Source: Cloeon dipterum
Taxonomy: Eukaryota; Arthropoda; Insecta; Ephemeroptera; Baetidae
Length of the DNA stretch: 64,000 nt
Direction: 5' to 3'
Assembly (NCBI RefSeq): GCF_949628265.1
Contig: NC_088786.1
Span: 5,084,001-5,148,000 of the forward strand
Positions 12,134 through 24,700 of the stretch are shown here, in pieces. The translations under genes were made by a program, and so were the position numbers. Positions within the stretch are counted from its first letter, which is position 1. Every line of letters begins with the position of its first letter. The notes under the pieces are model-generated. The model was not told the origin of the DNA. It saw only the letters and a list, made by a program, of their open reading frames with translations, and made no database searches.

Positions 12134-13887
12134 TCGCTCTCGTTGTTCTCGAAGATGATTTCGCCCTCTGCCTTTTCGTACTCCTTTCCCTCCTTGGCGG
12201 TGCCGTCCTCGGTGGTGTAGGGAAGCGCGACGCGTCCGCGGGCGCCGCTCCAGCGCACGATGCGCAACTCGTAGGTGCCGACGCTCTCGACTAGTTCGAT
12301 CGTATCCTTCTCGGCAATGCTGAAGATGCCGCCGTGATCGTCGTCGAGGATCATCACCGTGACCAGCGAGGGCATGGCCAGCTCGAGTTCGTCGGTGCAC
12401 GTGCCCTTGCCGGTGGCAGTTACGGTGCTGTTGTTGGCGTCGCCGTTCTGCGCACCGGGCCACGAGTCAACGCTGCCGAACCTGAGGTTGGTCAGTCGCA
12501 CGTAGAAGTGCTCGTCCTCCTCGAAAACGTCGTCGTCCAGCACCTCGATGCTGAACTTCTTCTCCTTCTCGCCGGGGCCGAAGACCAGGGTGCCGGCCAC
12601 GCCCATGTAGTCGGAGCCGGCGTTGGCCGACCCGTCCTCGGACGCGTAGTCGACGAGCACGATGGCGTTCGGGTCGCCGCCCTCGCGCACCACGGTCACC
12701 TCGAAGGTGCCGACGTTCTCCATGACGGTGTAGTGGCCCGGGTCGAAGTAGACCCTGATCTTGTGCTCGTCGAAGTGGAGGATCTCCTCCTTGACCTCCT
12801 CGCGCTCGTGGGCATCGCGTTCCTGCGCCTTCTTCACCAGGTTGGTGCCGCCCACCAGTTTGCGGGTGGCCTGGATGCGGTAGTAGGCTCTGCTCTTGGG
12901 TCCCTTGTTGAACACCTCCTCGCGGGCCATCGCCTCGATCTGCTCCATGTCCATGTTGGGGTGTTTCTTTCTCAGCTCGCGCAGCATGGTGATGTACTCA
13001 CGACGGTTCTGCTCGAACTCGCGGATCTCCTCGTTCTCCTCCTCGTCGAAGGTCTTGAGCATGCCGTCGACGTTGTTCATCTCCAGGTCGCCGCCGCCTT
13101 CGGTCTCGACGATCATGCCGCGTTTGTTCATTCTGTAATTCTTGTTGAGGTACTTGTAGATTAGCAGGCGGCGGTCGGCGATGTAGGCCGTCAGCACGGT
13201 GGCGGGGAAGAAGAGGAAGGTGAGGAAGGCCTCCCAGACCTCGACCTCGCCGCGCGAGATCACTTCCAGGATCAGGTAGAGCCACACGTAGGCGAACACG
13301 GACCACGTGGCCGTGACGAAGAAGACGCGGAGATGCTTGATCTTGCGCACCTCGCCGTTGGGGATGACGTAAATGCACAGGGCGATGATCACGAACAGGT
13401 TGTAGGCGGCCGAGCCAACGATGGTGCCGGGGCCCAGGTCACCGGCCGTAAAGTTCTTGGCGTAGATTTCAATGATGGACAGTAGGATCTCGGGTGCCGA
13501 CGAGCCCAACGCCATCAGGGTCAGGTTGGCCACCGTCTCGTTCCACACGCGCACCACCACGATTTGGGTCTCGCCGTTGGCCTTCTTCACCGTGATCTCC
13601 TTCTCTTTGGAGGTGATCACCTCGATGGACGCCATGAAGCGGTCCGCGATGATGGACACGCCGATGAAGAGGTACACCATGGCGAAGAAGTAGACGAAGC
13701 CGCGGGCGAAGCGGTCACCGGCGGTCAGGTTCTCCTGAGGCAGCCACATGGGAATGACCAGTCCGTCCTCGCACGTCGTTCCGGTGTCCTCGATGGCCTC
13801 GGCCGACGTCGTGCCGTTTTCCTGGGCCGCCGCGGCCACCCACGTGGCGGCCAACGCGGCCGCCGCTGCCAGCGTTCGCGCACTCAT
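12134..13887 (-). CDS. Calx: Sodium/calcium exchanger (NCX/Calx), large first coding exon, partial
   Basis: Plasma-membrane exchanger that removes calcium from cells using the sodium gradient. The exon encodes 584 codons plus two bases. A hydrophobic leader covers residues 1-21, and membrane segments follow from about 63. The alpha-1 repeat is intact (ALGSSAPEILLS at 126-137, GSAAYNLF at 158-165). A basic XIP-like segment lies at about 239-257 and a charged cytosolic loop to about 370. The first Calx-beta domain spans about 371-519, with acidic calcium-binding clusters (DDDVFEEDE near 451-459, LDDDHGG at 514-520). The second starts at 521 and is cut by a splice donor (exon ending in GA, then GTGAGT). 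One giant exon carrying the N-terminal half is also typical of vertebrate SLC8 genes. The other exons were not found and should lie beyond the left edge. The 3' bases are GC-rich, which explains long open frames on the opposite strand. Identity is very secure; the symbol assumes an arthropod orthologue. Confidence 0.96.
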
Positions 13888-14184
13888 CTCAGCGCTCGGG
13901 TCCTCAGCAGCTTCAGCAACAGCAGCAGCAGCGGGCTCGTCGACGTCGGCTTTCTAGCTGCACTCGATCTGCAGCACCATCGCACACTGGCTGCAACCCG
14001 ACACACCGACTGACGACGGACTGACTCGGTTCTCCGGCCGCTCCGGTCGCAACTGCTCCGATCCTCCCCTTCTTCCTCGCTCCGTCGCCGGGCCGGACGC
14101 ACGCGCTGCCTCTCTCACTCCTGCTGCTGCTCGAGCTCTCAACCCCTCGACGCGGCGCCCACCATGTCCACCAGAGGGCTGCAC
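13888..14184 (-). other. Probable 5' untranslated part of the exchanger exon, with splice acceptor
   Basis: Upstream of the exchanger start codon the minus strand is CpG-rich and carries several out-of-frame ATG codons. At 14,185-14,186 there is a convincing acceptor: a TG/T-rich tract ending in TTCGCAG just before GTGCAG. I infer that the coding exon begins at about 14,184 and is preceded by a non-coding exon further upstream, perhaps the one near 26.7 kb. Transcript evidence is not available. Confidence 0.5.
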
Positions 14185-16430
14185 CTGCGAACACACACAC
14201 AGCCACACGTAAGCTATTTTAAATCCGCTAACATCGTGTATTTGTGCGAGCACACAAAAAGAAAGCAGAGAAACAAACGCGCGCCAGGTATTTTTCTATC
14301 CCTCTCTCTAGCTTTTGTCAGTCGCGGAAACCTTGCTCTACATTTCTTCCCGCCGCGCGGCTGCCGCGGTGGAGCTAACGCCAATACGCGCGCACCGGTG
14401 ACGCCAGTCGCGCGACACACCGAGAGATGATGCGCGCGCGAACGCGAATGCACGAGAAGCCCTAGGACCTGCGGCCAAGCAAGCCAATTTACTTATTCAG
14501 CTCTTTGCCGCCGCTTAAGGAATGCGATAATTTGATCAAACTCGCGCGCGCACGCGTTTATGCCTGTTTGCATCATCAAAGCGCAATGTCTGCAAAACGC
14601 ATTTGCCCCGCGGGTGAATCAACTTACTAGAGCTGCTCAAACATAGAGTTACAAGCCTGCAAGTAATATAGCACGGCTTCAGTTAGTCCAAATTAGAAAA
14701 ATTTTGCGTGACCCTTAAATTATCATCTTTTGCTCTTTTATTAGAACCGCTGGGAACTCAGAGACCCCAGATTTTCCCAAATGTAAATTAAAAAAATTCA
14801 TCGTTGATTTATACTCTCAAGAATTCAATCCGCTTGTTAAAATATCTATGTTTCACCCTTTCAACAATTAATTCCACAGTTAGTTCTAAATGTTGAAAGT
14901 TTGAATCTTTGTAATCACGGGTCTGTTTGAATAATCATATTCCTTAGCTCGGTTCGCTTCTTTTTTATATTTTAGTGTGTAACATTTTTTTTGTAATTTA
15001 TCCACCAGTCAAAAACAATAAAAGCAATTTGTTCGAAACAAAAAAAAAAGAAAAATATCAAAAGAAGGGTGCTTGGAGACAAAAACGAACCAGTTCAAAC
15101 GGAGACAATATAGAGCATTGTCATCAAAATTGTAATTAATTTGCGAATCAACAAACCGGATTGGCCGCAGAGAAATAAAGCTGCAAGCGCAGGTTGCTTG
15201 TTTTTACGTGCGGCGCCCCTTTGAAGTGAAAATCAGCACGCTGGGCGAAACAATGCAGCGTCAACGAGCAAGCCCCTGCTGACTCGCGGGCTAGTCAACC
15301 CGCTCAACAAGCGGTTTACATTCATCGTAGCATTTTGTGTGGCTACATAATTGCGCCCGCCGGCGCTCACTAACAAACACACGGTGGCCGAAAACTGCTT
15401 CTGACACGGGCCGGGCAGGCTTTTTGGAATTATTATCCTGATAGCTCTCGGTCGAAATTGCCCCAATGCTTAAAGATAGTCGATATTTACGAACACACAA
15501 ACGAACCCAGCACAAAACTGGATCCTCACTTTATCCGCTGGCCGGCGGCAAATATTCTCTGCCTTGGACTTGAAAGAAGTTTCTGAAGGGGGGATTAACC
15601 AGCAAAGATACTCTTGTGTGAGGGAGGAAGAGGACATTATGTCAATATACCACTCGAACAAGTTTGCCGATTCCTGTTTCAAGTAGAAAGTGGCTCGCTG
15701 CAGCTGAGAGCAAGATATATTCAAAAGCAAGCGAGCCTGTACTGGGCATCTCAGTCAGTTCTCTTGTGATCTTTCTAAACGTGGGGAGAGATCAAGGAAG
15801 AAACTGTTATTGCGCCGACTCTTGCATGGAGTCAAACCAATAGTTTGGATTTGAGATAATATTTGCTTTCCAACTTTACCCACAGTTAAAGCCGATAAGG
15901 AGAAGGAAACACGTTAATAACTCGTCAAGATTGATGACTTAAAAACCACGAGCAGATAAATATGCGCTCTTAATTGAATTAATCAATTACTTAATCGTGG
16001 ACGCGGGATCAATTTGAGTCGGCGAGCGACTTTGCCTGCGTCGTTTCACGAGTCAGAAAAATGCCAATTTTCCGCCGGCGCTTCTCGGCAGACGCCGCCG
16101 GTCGATCCTGAAAGAAAGAGAGAAAGAGCAACTTGGCCAAAGGATGCAGATAAAAATAAATTGGTCAGAGGATTGAGAGGTAGTGGGGGTAGAGGCCGCT
16201 TTTTATATCTGCACCAAATCAACAAAATAAGAAGGAGAAGAGAGGCTCTCCGCAGAGTTATGCAAGCCGTGTGACGCTGTCCGATCAAAAAGTGTGGCCC
16301 ACTTGGAGTTGGCCACCCTCTAACTCATTAGATGGGTGTATTTTTAATTTATCCTCGCACGCATCTCTCTTTCGGCTGGAATTAATTTCGCATCTATCAG
16401 CGATTCTTCTCAGCGATTGCTAACAGTCCG

Positions 16431-16465
16431 CTGACTGACTGACTGACTGGCTGGCTGGCTGGCTT
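16431..16465. repeat. Tandem tetranucleotide repeat (TGAC)n/(TGGC)n
   Basis: About four TGAC-type units pass directly into four TGGC-type units, a compound short tandem repeat. Confidence 0.9.
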
Positions 16466-19400
16466 GCGTTCTGAGAGAGATGCTTTCAGAGCTCCGAGCG
16501 GCCAAGGTTTTCGGCTCTTAATTGGCCGCCTCCGTGACAACATTTTTCAAGATTGCCACCGACCAGAGTTTATAAAAATGTTTATGGCCGCGAATTTGCC
16601 GTGTGCGACTATTTTCGTGTGTCACTCACTAAATCCGGTCTCCCTCGCCTCTTATAGAAAGCCATTAGGCCGCAAACCTGGATTTGCATTCTCGCCTCAA
16701 CCCTATTTGGAGCGTTGGCGATCGGAACTTGTCAACAGCCACCCGCACCGCACGCTCAGGAAACATTAATCCTCCGAGTTAAATTTAAATCATTTGCTGC
16801 TGGAAATGCCAAAAATTTCGAAACGCGAAGCGCGTGTCTTGATTTTCGGCAGTGCCCATCAGTGCGGCTGTTTATTCGATTTGCACGGTTGCAATTAAGT
16901 GATGCGCGATTCGCGGACTCGCGAATTAGACAGCCGGCGGCCCCGGGGCGAAAGGCGAACGGCGAAATGTAACGAGATTAGTTGCTGACATGAAAGGAAA
17001 GTTGCGCAAACATCGGATTAGAACCGTCGACCCACGCACACACTGAGCATTCACCATAGCAACCCTTTCTCTGCGACAATATGCAAGAAGCAACCTTGCG
17101 GGAAGGATTTCAAGTGCAAAACTTGCAAACGCCAGCCTATTTACGCCCGTAATGAAAATTTCTGTAACACAGAAACTTGTTCAAGAACTCCTGACGCAGC
17201 AGAAAATAAGCCAGAGTTCAACACTGCTCTCGCTTTTGTGCATATTAGGTTTGCTAATCTGCAGATATTGCAATTTAAATTAATTAACTTACACGCAATA
17301 AGGCTTGTTACTATTCCCTTCCAACAACTTGTCTCAATGAAAATCATTAACCTGTTTACAGGTGGAGTGCATTAATGGCCATTCAGAATTTTAATCTGGG
17401 TCTCTGTAAATTTCCTACTGAGATATATCGTCCATGCAGTAGAAACTACAATAACATGATTATTGAGCACAAAGTGACATCAAAAATGCATGTCTGTGAT
17501 GTTGGCGCGGGTGGAACCGTCTATTCGACATGCGGTAAGTGACCTGCGAGTGAAAATTTATTTTTCGTCTGGGAAAGAAGCGTAATTGCTCGTCGCTCGT
17601 AAATTAGCTGGCGGATTAGCGTGTTTCGCCGGCCGCCGTGCATTAAATTCCGCAAGTAGTGTGTGTACACTCACACAACATGCGCCGGTCAAAAATACAC
17701 AGAAGGCTCGGTGAGCACCATAAAAGTGCGAAACCGACGAGGCGTGTGTTTATGGCTTATTCGGGCCGCGCGCATTCGTCCAAACAAACCAACTCGACTT
17801 TTCTAGCTGCCTCATTCGCATGATTTATTGCGCGTGCGACACCGCAGGGCAAGGTATATACGCGGCGTTGGGAAATAAGACGCTGACACCAAGTGATTAA
17901 TCAAAGGAAATAACAAGAGCTTTTCGCTTGCCCAATGTCAGTGGCGAGCGAAATAGGTGTTGGCAGAAAAATCGCAGCAACAAACAAACAAACAATTCTG
18001 AATCAGTCTCTAATTACATTCATTGATCACTCTAAATGTTATTATTTTACTTCCACATTTTTAATGAAATAAAAGAGAGAAATAGCAAACAAATATTCGA
18101 AGACAATAATGCAATTAGGATATTAAGGAGATGCAATGTGATTGTTATTCTTTCAGTGCATGGAGATATATGTATGTACTGTGTAAGCTTTCGTTGTATG
18201 CACATGTTAGGATTTCTAACATAATACGCAGCAAAATAATACATATTAGACTTCCCCATAGCCAGGAAAGGCGTATTCAAGCCACACGTTTTGCTCTGTG
18301 ATAAAGAACACTGCCAAAGTCCTTGGTTTGAAGCTTAATCTAAAGCAAGAAAATAAATCAAAAGCATTCTTTTGAGGCGTTTATTATCTTATCTAAAAAA
18401 TTAATATTTTGTTCAATAATGACTTGTATTGTTTGAATTGAATTTCCACAACTTATTGCAGCGTAGACTGACAATGAGCAAAATTTATCTTATCATAATA
18501 GTGAAGGTCTCATCGCGTTCCATCAATCTTGCGAGAGGTGCGGAGTTTTCAATAATTGAGGAGGACACACCGCAAAACGTTACGCACCTTTGAGAAACGC
18601 CAACTTGTAACAACCACCTTTCATCGCGCAGAGAGTGTTTGAAAGTTTTACCCACGCACAAGGCAAACTTCCTAGGGCCGCAACTTTAAGCTTTTCCGGC
18701 TTGTTTTCAGAGTTCACGCGAGGTCAGTGGAATCACACGCCAGATCAACAAGGGAAATTAATGCAAATTGCTTCAGAATCTTACTTCGATTCTCATTTGC
18801 ATTCGAAATTGGATTTGCTCTTGCAAGCGTGAAAAGTGTTGATCCTGCTAGGTTTAAAATGAATTAAAAATACCCACATTTCCCCTTTCGACGATGTATA
18901 CAAAATAATTAACGTGATGTGTGACGCAACTCGTGCGAATAATATTCTTCTTTTGATGGGCTATAGTTGGAATAATATTTGTTGCGTTTCAGCGTTAAAT
19001 TACATAGCGATTTACATGTCGCGGTCGAGACACTCAGTCCATTTTGCAATTCTCTCACGCTGAACGAGTTTTACGAATTTCAATTCCAAATGCAAACGAC
19101 CCTGGGCCCCAAATGATCAGTTTAATTCGCAAATTTAGTTATGAGAGCGGCGGTCGCGTGCGTGCGGTCCCAGGTGCTACATTATAGAGAGAGTGTTTGC
19201 AAAGCGGTCCGTGTCAGAGTGCGCGAGAGCAGCCTATTTGCGCGCGGGAGAGCGTAATGTGGTGCAAATTGGCTGTCGCAATTAACCCGCATGGCCTGCC
19301 GCGCCGTCAAATTCGTATTCCGCCGCCTATGGTCGGCCGCACTAAAACACGCGACTCTGCATCTGCACAGTGTTTGATAATTGAGTGATAATGCGTGGCA

Positions 19401-19885
19401 AAAAGCGAGAAAAAAGTGAAATTTCGCAGCTGTGATGTAACACGATTTTACGCTAGACCAGTATCTATGTCACGTTAGCTTCCTAATTTTAAAATGCTTG
19501 AACTTGATAATTTTGCTTCGAAATAAATTGTTTTAACCGTGAAAATGCAACGTGATAAATATATATCTGCAGGAAAAACTGATTGTAAAAATCACGCATT
19601 TAATTTAAGATAAGGAAACAAATACAGCGTGAACTAAACTAGGTATATAAGGCACTGTTTGGCCAAGGGCTTTAGATTTTGATGCAATGCGGTGAAGTTG
19701 TTGCACCAAGTAGACTTTAATCGCACCTAATAATTTCAGGATGAGGTTAAAAGAAAAGTCCATTTTACAGGAGCCTTAAGTTGCAACTCTTCGAAAAGGT
19801 AATTTTATTCAGGAGCTTATTGTGTTTGTAGAGATTAATTGAAAATATATTAATACCAATTATGCCCAACAACTTTACCACACGA

Positions 19886-19917
19886 TGACCTTTTTTGTAG
19901 GTCAAAGGTCAAGGTCC
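19886..19917 (+). promoter_or_regulatory. Cluster of AGGTCA half-sites (perfect DR1 plus flanking half-sites)
   Basis: The plus strand reads AGGTCA-A-AGGTCA at 19,899-19,911, an exact direct repeat with one-base spacing. This is the classical element for HNF4 or RXR/USP-type nuclear receptors. It is followed at once by AGGTCC, which creates a TCAAGGTC monomer site of the ERR/Ftz-F1 type. An inverted half-site, TGACCT, lies at 19,886-19,891. Function is inferred from motif alone, and the surrounding 400 bp may itself be an old repeat. Confidence 0.4.
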
Positions 19918-21514
19918 CAAAATTTTGAGTTAATGTTTTCAAAAAATCTTGGGATTGAAATTTCTCAAATTTAAAATAGCCAAAATGTTCCCCATTTCAA
20001 GTAAAATAAAGGTGATAAGCTTTTTGCCATTTTTGAGATATTCGCGACCACAGCTGGAAAAACGTTTAATTTTGGCTCCCAACTCCCCTCGAGAGTTAGT
20101 GAAACTTGGTTCGTGCAAATCTGCCCAGATTTCGGTCAAATTTGATTCATCGTAATTATTTTAGACTCAATTGAAGTGGTAGTTGGGGTTGGAGACCCAC
20201 TATCTCCTGAAGCCCCCCGGGGATGGATTTTAGGGTTATTCATATTCAAACCGTTTGCGGTTTTTTTTGGTAATTGATCAATTCATCCGTGAAATTGGAC
20301 CAATAATGTATGTTAATATTATTGTTTCAAACACACCGTGTTGACACAAGTTTTAAAGGCATAAATCAACAAACACAATTTAGACGCAACACCGAGAATT
20401 TGAGACGGAGCTTTCAATGCCGTGTAACAAATCGGCCTTTCACCCAGAATAAATTAATTTCAGTGTTTAAATATCTGTTCTGTTTCACTTCATGTAAATA
20501 CACGGACCAAATCGATTTGAATCCGAATGTTGGAGCACCGGCTCGCATAGTAATTTCCTGAGCTGGCTGATGGCGTGTTCAACCTGGCTCGCTGCCCATT
20601 GGCGATAGAACGGTAGCGAGTGTGTTTAGCAACTTTTTGCGAGAGAAAAAACGACTGCTTCAAAGCGAGAGTGAGAGAGAGAGACAAACCGATTAAAAAA
20701 TCAATCCTTCGACGCGGCTGGGCGCGAAAACAGATTTGTGTTACCCTATTGTGCACTCACGCGGTGTCGTGGAGTCGCGGCCTTTGTTCTGGCCGCTTTA
20801 TTTGTCTGCGGCGGAGCGACGACGCAGCGCGACCTGCTCTCCTCTAACTGCTCGTCGGCTGACAGACGGCGGCAAAACGCTCCTAAATTTACCAGCGGCT
20901 GTTGCACCACCGCACAAAATGCACCTCGTCGGCCGACGCATATTTCACAAACCCGCTCGAATGGTGCGCTGGCTCTCGCGGCGTTTCGTTTCCGCACGGC
21001 GCGAGTCCTGAGAGCAGACACACAAGAGGACGCGGCGGCGGCCGTCAGCTGGTGCGGCGCGCGCGGCCCTTGACTGATAGCTTTATCACGCAGCTCGCGC
21101 CTAGCAAGTGGGTTGTGCACGCCAGGGAGGCATGAAGACAGACGTGGCCCCCACGCACTTTCATCCAGCCACTCAGCGCGCCGTCGATTTTGCATCGCAC
21201 CACTCGTTCAAAATCTATTCAGCCCTAATCGCATTTGCGTGATGAGAAAATGACGAAGCACGACTGACGCAACTGCAGTGCACACTTGAAATTCGTAAAA
21301 GAGCGATAAAATTTGAACTTGAACCACTTCTGAATACCAAAATCGGCATGAAACGATTATTTTTTAGGTCCAGATAAAGACAAGGTACCTGCAGAAGGTT
21401 CAGATAATTTTTTATTCAATATATTTCTTAACTTTTATTGACTCTTTCGATTTTATCTGGATAATAGATTAGACAAAGAAAGGTTACAAGTGAGTTTTAG
21501 TTCATTTTTTAAAC

Positions 21515-21725
21515 CTCTGATACATTCCGTGGGCTTCTACCGAGTCCCAAAATAACACCGCCGAGCGGATAACGGGGCCCGAATGGCCGCAGATGAGCTT
21601 TTGGCCAATTTGGCCATCTTTTCGCCTCCTCACATACCGAGATCTTTCATTGAAACGCCAAATATTTGTCCATAAAGCCGCTGGAAAGGTTCGAAAACCA
21701 GCAAGAAGTATAGCGAGTCGGCGCC
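21515..21725 (+). repeat. Dispersed repeat family, copy 2
   Basis: Plus-strand copy of the family also found at 8,582-8,852 (minus) and 53,718-53,980 (plus). It shares CCGTGGGCT, TACCGAGTCCC, AACACCGCCGAGCGGATAAC, a GGCCGCAGA segment, GGCCATCTTTTCGCCTCC, GAAACGCC, AAATATTTGTCC, AAAGCCGCTGGAAAGGT and CGAAAACCAGCAAG. Similarity fades after about 21,700, so this copy lacks the 3' part shared by the other two. Confidence 0.85.
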
Positions 21726-24700
21726 GGTGCGCCTTACAACATGTCTAATTAAGAATTTTGAATGACAACATGCTTAAAATCAAACCATTTTAAGAATTAA
21801 AATTAACCAAGACTTAGAACTTCAGATGTTTTTTTCTGATAAATTAGCTCTGCTTTAAAGTTGTTCTTATTAAATCAACTTTATATGCAATATTCATTGA
21901 TCAAACTCCACTTTTTTTGTTTCCAATGATTAAGATGATAATTATAAAAAATAGCTCTCATCTTTAACAATGAGGAATACATTGAGCGTTTTAAAAAGGA
22001 GTTAAAGGTTTGTGAGGCGATTCATGATATAGACAGTTTAAGGTGATTTGAACGGTTAAAATCAATTTAAATGTTGCCTTATTATATTTATTAATATTGC
22101 GCAGTTGATGCTCATTTCAATGCCTATAAAATTTACCAAAAATGTTGATCGTTTTGAATTCTCAACCCCAGATTAAATTTTCAAATTTTAAACGTATAAC
22201 GTTTTTATTTCTCTTAGGCAAATGAAGAATCTCAACCGTAAGGAATTCTACGTTCTTGCGGCACATATTTTTGAATGAAGCAAAACAAAGGCTAATTTTA
22301 AACAGTGCGAAGGTGTGTTTATTTTTAGTAAGAATCTATACCCGATTGTGAGTGTGAATTGCTGGTAAAAAGAATAAAAGATTAGGCAAACCATCTAGAT
22401 TTTGGGGCCGAGATTGTTTGACAGCACCAGCAGGACCCTAATTTTTGATCATCCATGCTCGCTCTCTGGTTGCGAACGTCAATTACCCAGCGTTGATGGG
22501 AGTAACCTTCGATTTTGCCTTTCGCAGAGAGCCCGTGATCTTTTTGTCATCAGCCACGCAGAGCGTATTTTGCCAGCAGCGGCGCTCGTAACGAAAAAGA
22601 GAAAGGCTGGCTAGCTCGTCGTCTGCAAAATGAGAAGTAATAAATTTCCCTGTAAATAAACAAGCGAGAAAATCGATACTAAAAAAAAAGGATGAACGTG
22701 TCAATCTGAGGCGAACTGCAAAACAGCTTGTGACATTGTGGCTAAAAAGAGATCTTTTATTGGCTGCTAGAGAAATATTTTTCTATCGATTTGTTTTTTA
22801 CTGTCCCCTGATCGGCGTTGATTTGAAAATATGCTAAATATATCATTGATTTGTTGAGTTCGTTTCAAATGCAGTGTAAAAATTTTATAATATTATTATT
22901 TAGTTTGGATTCAATGTTTTCATAGGGTTCTATAATTTTTATCAGCATTCAACCCATCGTGCATATTAATTATATTATAATTGCTGGATTAAAGTATATG
23001 ATGACGGCTTATTGTTAGTACAACGTGAAATGGCATGATATTAAATTATTAATCGTGTTTACAGGCAGCTTCTGGTTCCCGTCAGCCTCTTTTCCTCCTA
23101 TATCAATTTTGTGGTGGTTTTACTTTGGACACGTTTAATGTGATTAAAATGTTTTGAATGTATTTTAGACCAAGCAATAAAGTCAGAATTACATTCACGC
23201 GATGAGCATTAGAAAATATTAATCAGCGAGAAAATTTGGGAATGCCGTCGTGGTGAAACGGAACTTTGGGGCGCGCGTCGTTTAAACTCTAAAAGTAGCT
23301 GGTCCCAACCCACTAATAAAAATTTAATTGGGTCACTCCCATTCTTTCTCATAGTTGGCCGTTTTCGTGTTTCGCCTCCTGCGGCCTGGACCAAATTCAA
23401 TTCGCTCGCACGGCGCGACAGGCGCTTTCAGATCAAGCGGTTTACGTGCGAGAGGCTGGCTGCTGCGCCGCGACCGTGCGAATCGACTGCGTTCTCGATG
23501 AATTCGATCCGCGTGTGTGTGTGTGTGTTTGCCGATTTATTTATTTAAACGGTTTATCTGGCGGGATGGAGCGAGATTTGTTCGCGACGAGGGATGCCTG
23601 AGCACAGAGCGAGAGCTGAGCGCTAAGAATAGCTGCCTTTGCGCTGACTCGCCGCTCGCAGCTTTTTCTCTCGCTCGCCACGACGAGATGGACCGTCCGT
23701 CCGTCCGTCCCACCGCGTCCGAGCCACGACCAACAACCGCCTGTCCCGTCACTTTGCATTATTGGCCGATTGTCGCCGGCAATTACCCCGCTGGCTTCAT
23801 TATTCCTCCCATTAACGCGCGCCAAAGAGGCAGCCAAAGCCTTTCCCTGCGCAGCGAAGCCGCTTCTTGCATATTTCCTGACGCCGCCTGTCTTCGCGGA
23901 CTTTGACGGTTCGAATTGGCAAGCACTTAGTTGAAAAAGCTATTGCGGAAAGGTTTTTAAGCATTGGATGTTATTGGCGTTATTTTTTCATTCATTATTT
24001 CTTTGGCTTGAAAGTGTCAATCTGTCAATATCAAAAAATTTTAATGACCAATTTATTGCTGCTCTACAGTTGTCATCAATTTAATTTGCTTGACTTGAGG
24101 AATTGATAAAACGATGACCGGATGAGATTTGCTAGTCATTTTACAAAATCTTTTGGGTTCTCTGTTATTTCGCTCCAATTCGATCATTGCTTTCAAGGTA
24201 AGGATCGCAAATAAAAAGATGAAACAACAATATACTCTGGAAACCTTCTGACAACACTTTAAGTTGCTTCCAATGATAACAGAATAAAATTAATGTCTTA
24301 ATGCAGGCAAATGAATGATGAATTAATTTTTCCCTATTTTAGAATTTAGTTCAATTTTTTTCTAATAAGATAGTCGAAACTATAGCAATGAGGAAGTTTT
24401 CCTAATTAATTTGAAATCAAGCTGTCAAGTTTTTGACATTAATAGCATTTTTATAAGGAATATTTTGGAAGGCCGTTTGCGACTATTTTCATTGAAAACT
24501 GTTAGTCTTTGGATTTTATTTCTAAAATGGTTAAATTTTAAATGCATATTAACAAACAAAAATTGGGCAGTTTATCTTCAGCACTCTACAAGGGCTCAGA
24601 CCGAAAAAGTTTTATATCTAGGTCTTTTCAGGGTTCTTCCCTGACGAGAGGTCGCGATAAATTCTTATAACTTACGCTTCAAAGCGTGAAGAACTTTTAG

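Larger units (their letters stand above)
14185..21514. other. Non-coding DNA, probable 5' intron or upstream region of the exchanger gene
   Basis: No coding exon can be supported over about 7 kb. The stretch alternates between AT-rich sequence and short CpG-containing blocks. It holds a TGAC/TGGC tandem array (16,431-16,465), a cluster of nuclear-receptor-like half-sites (19,886-19,917) and a GC-rich block around 20,740-21,200. Frames open in the GC-rich block show no domain. If the 5' exon near 26.7 kb is real, all of this is intron 1 of the exchanger gene. Confidence 0.5.

Noticed and set aside
12334-13164. A 276-codon open frame on the plus strand opposite the exchanger exon
   Set aside because: It is the shadow of a GC-rich coding exon whose codon third positions are mostly G or C. 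The peptide is Val/Leu/His/Gly-rich with no domain, while the minus strand encodes an unmistakable exchanger.
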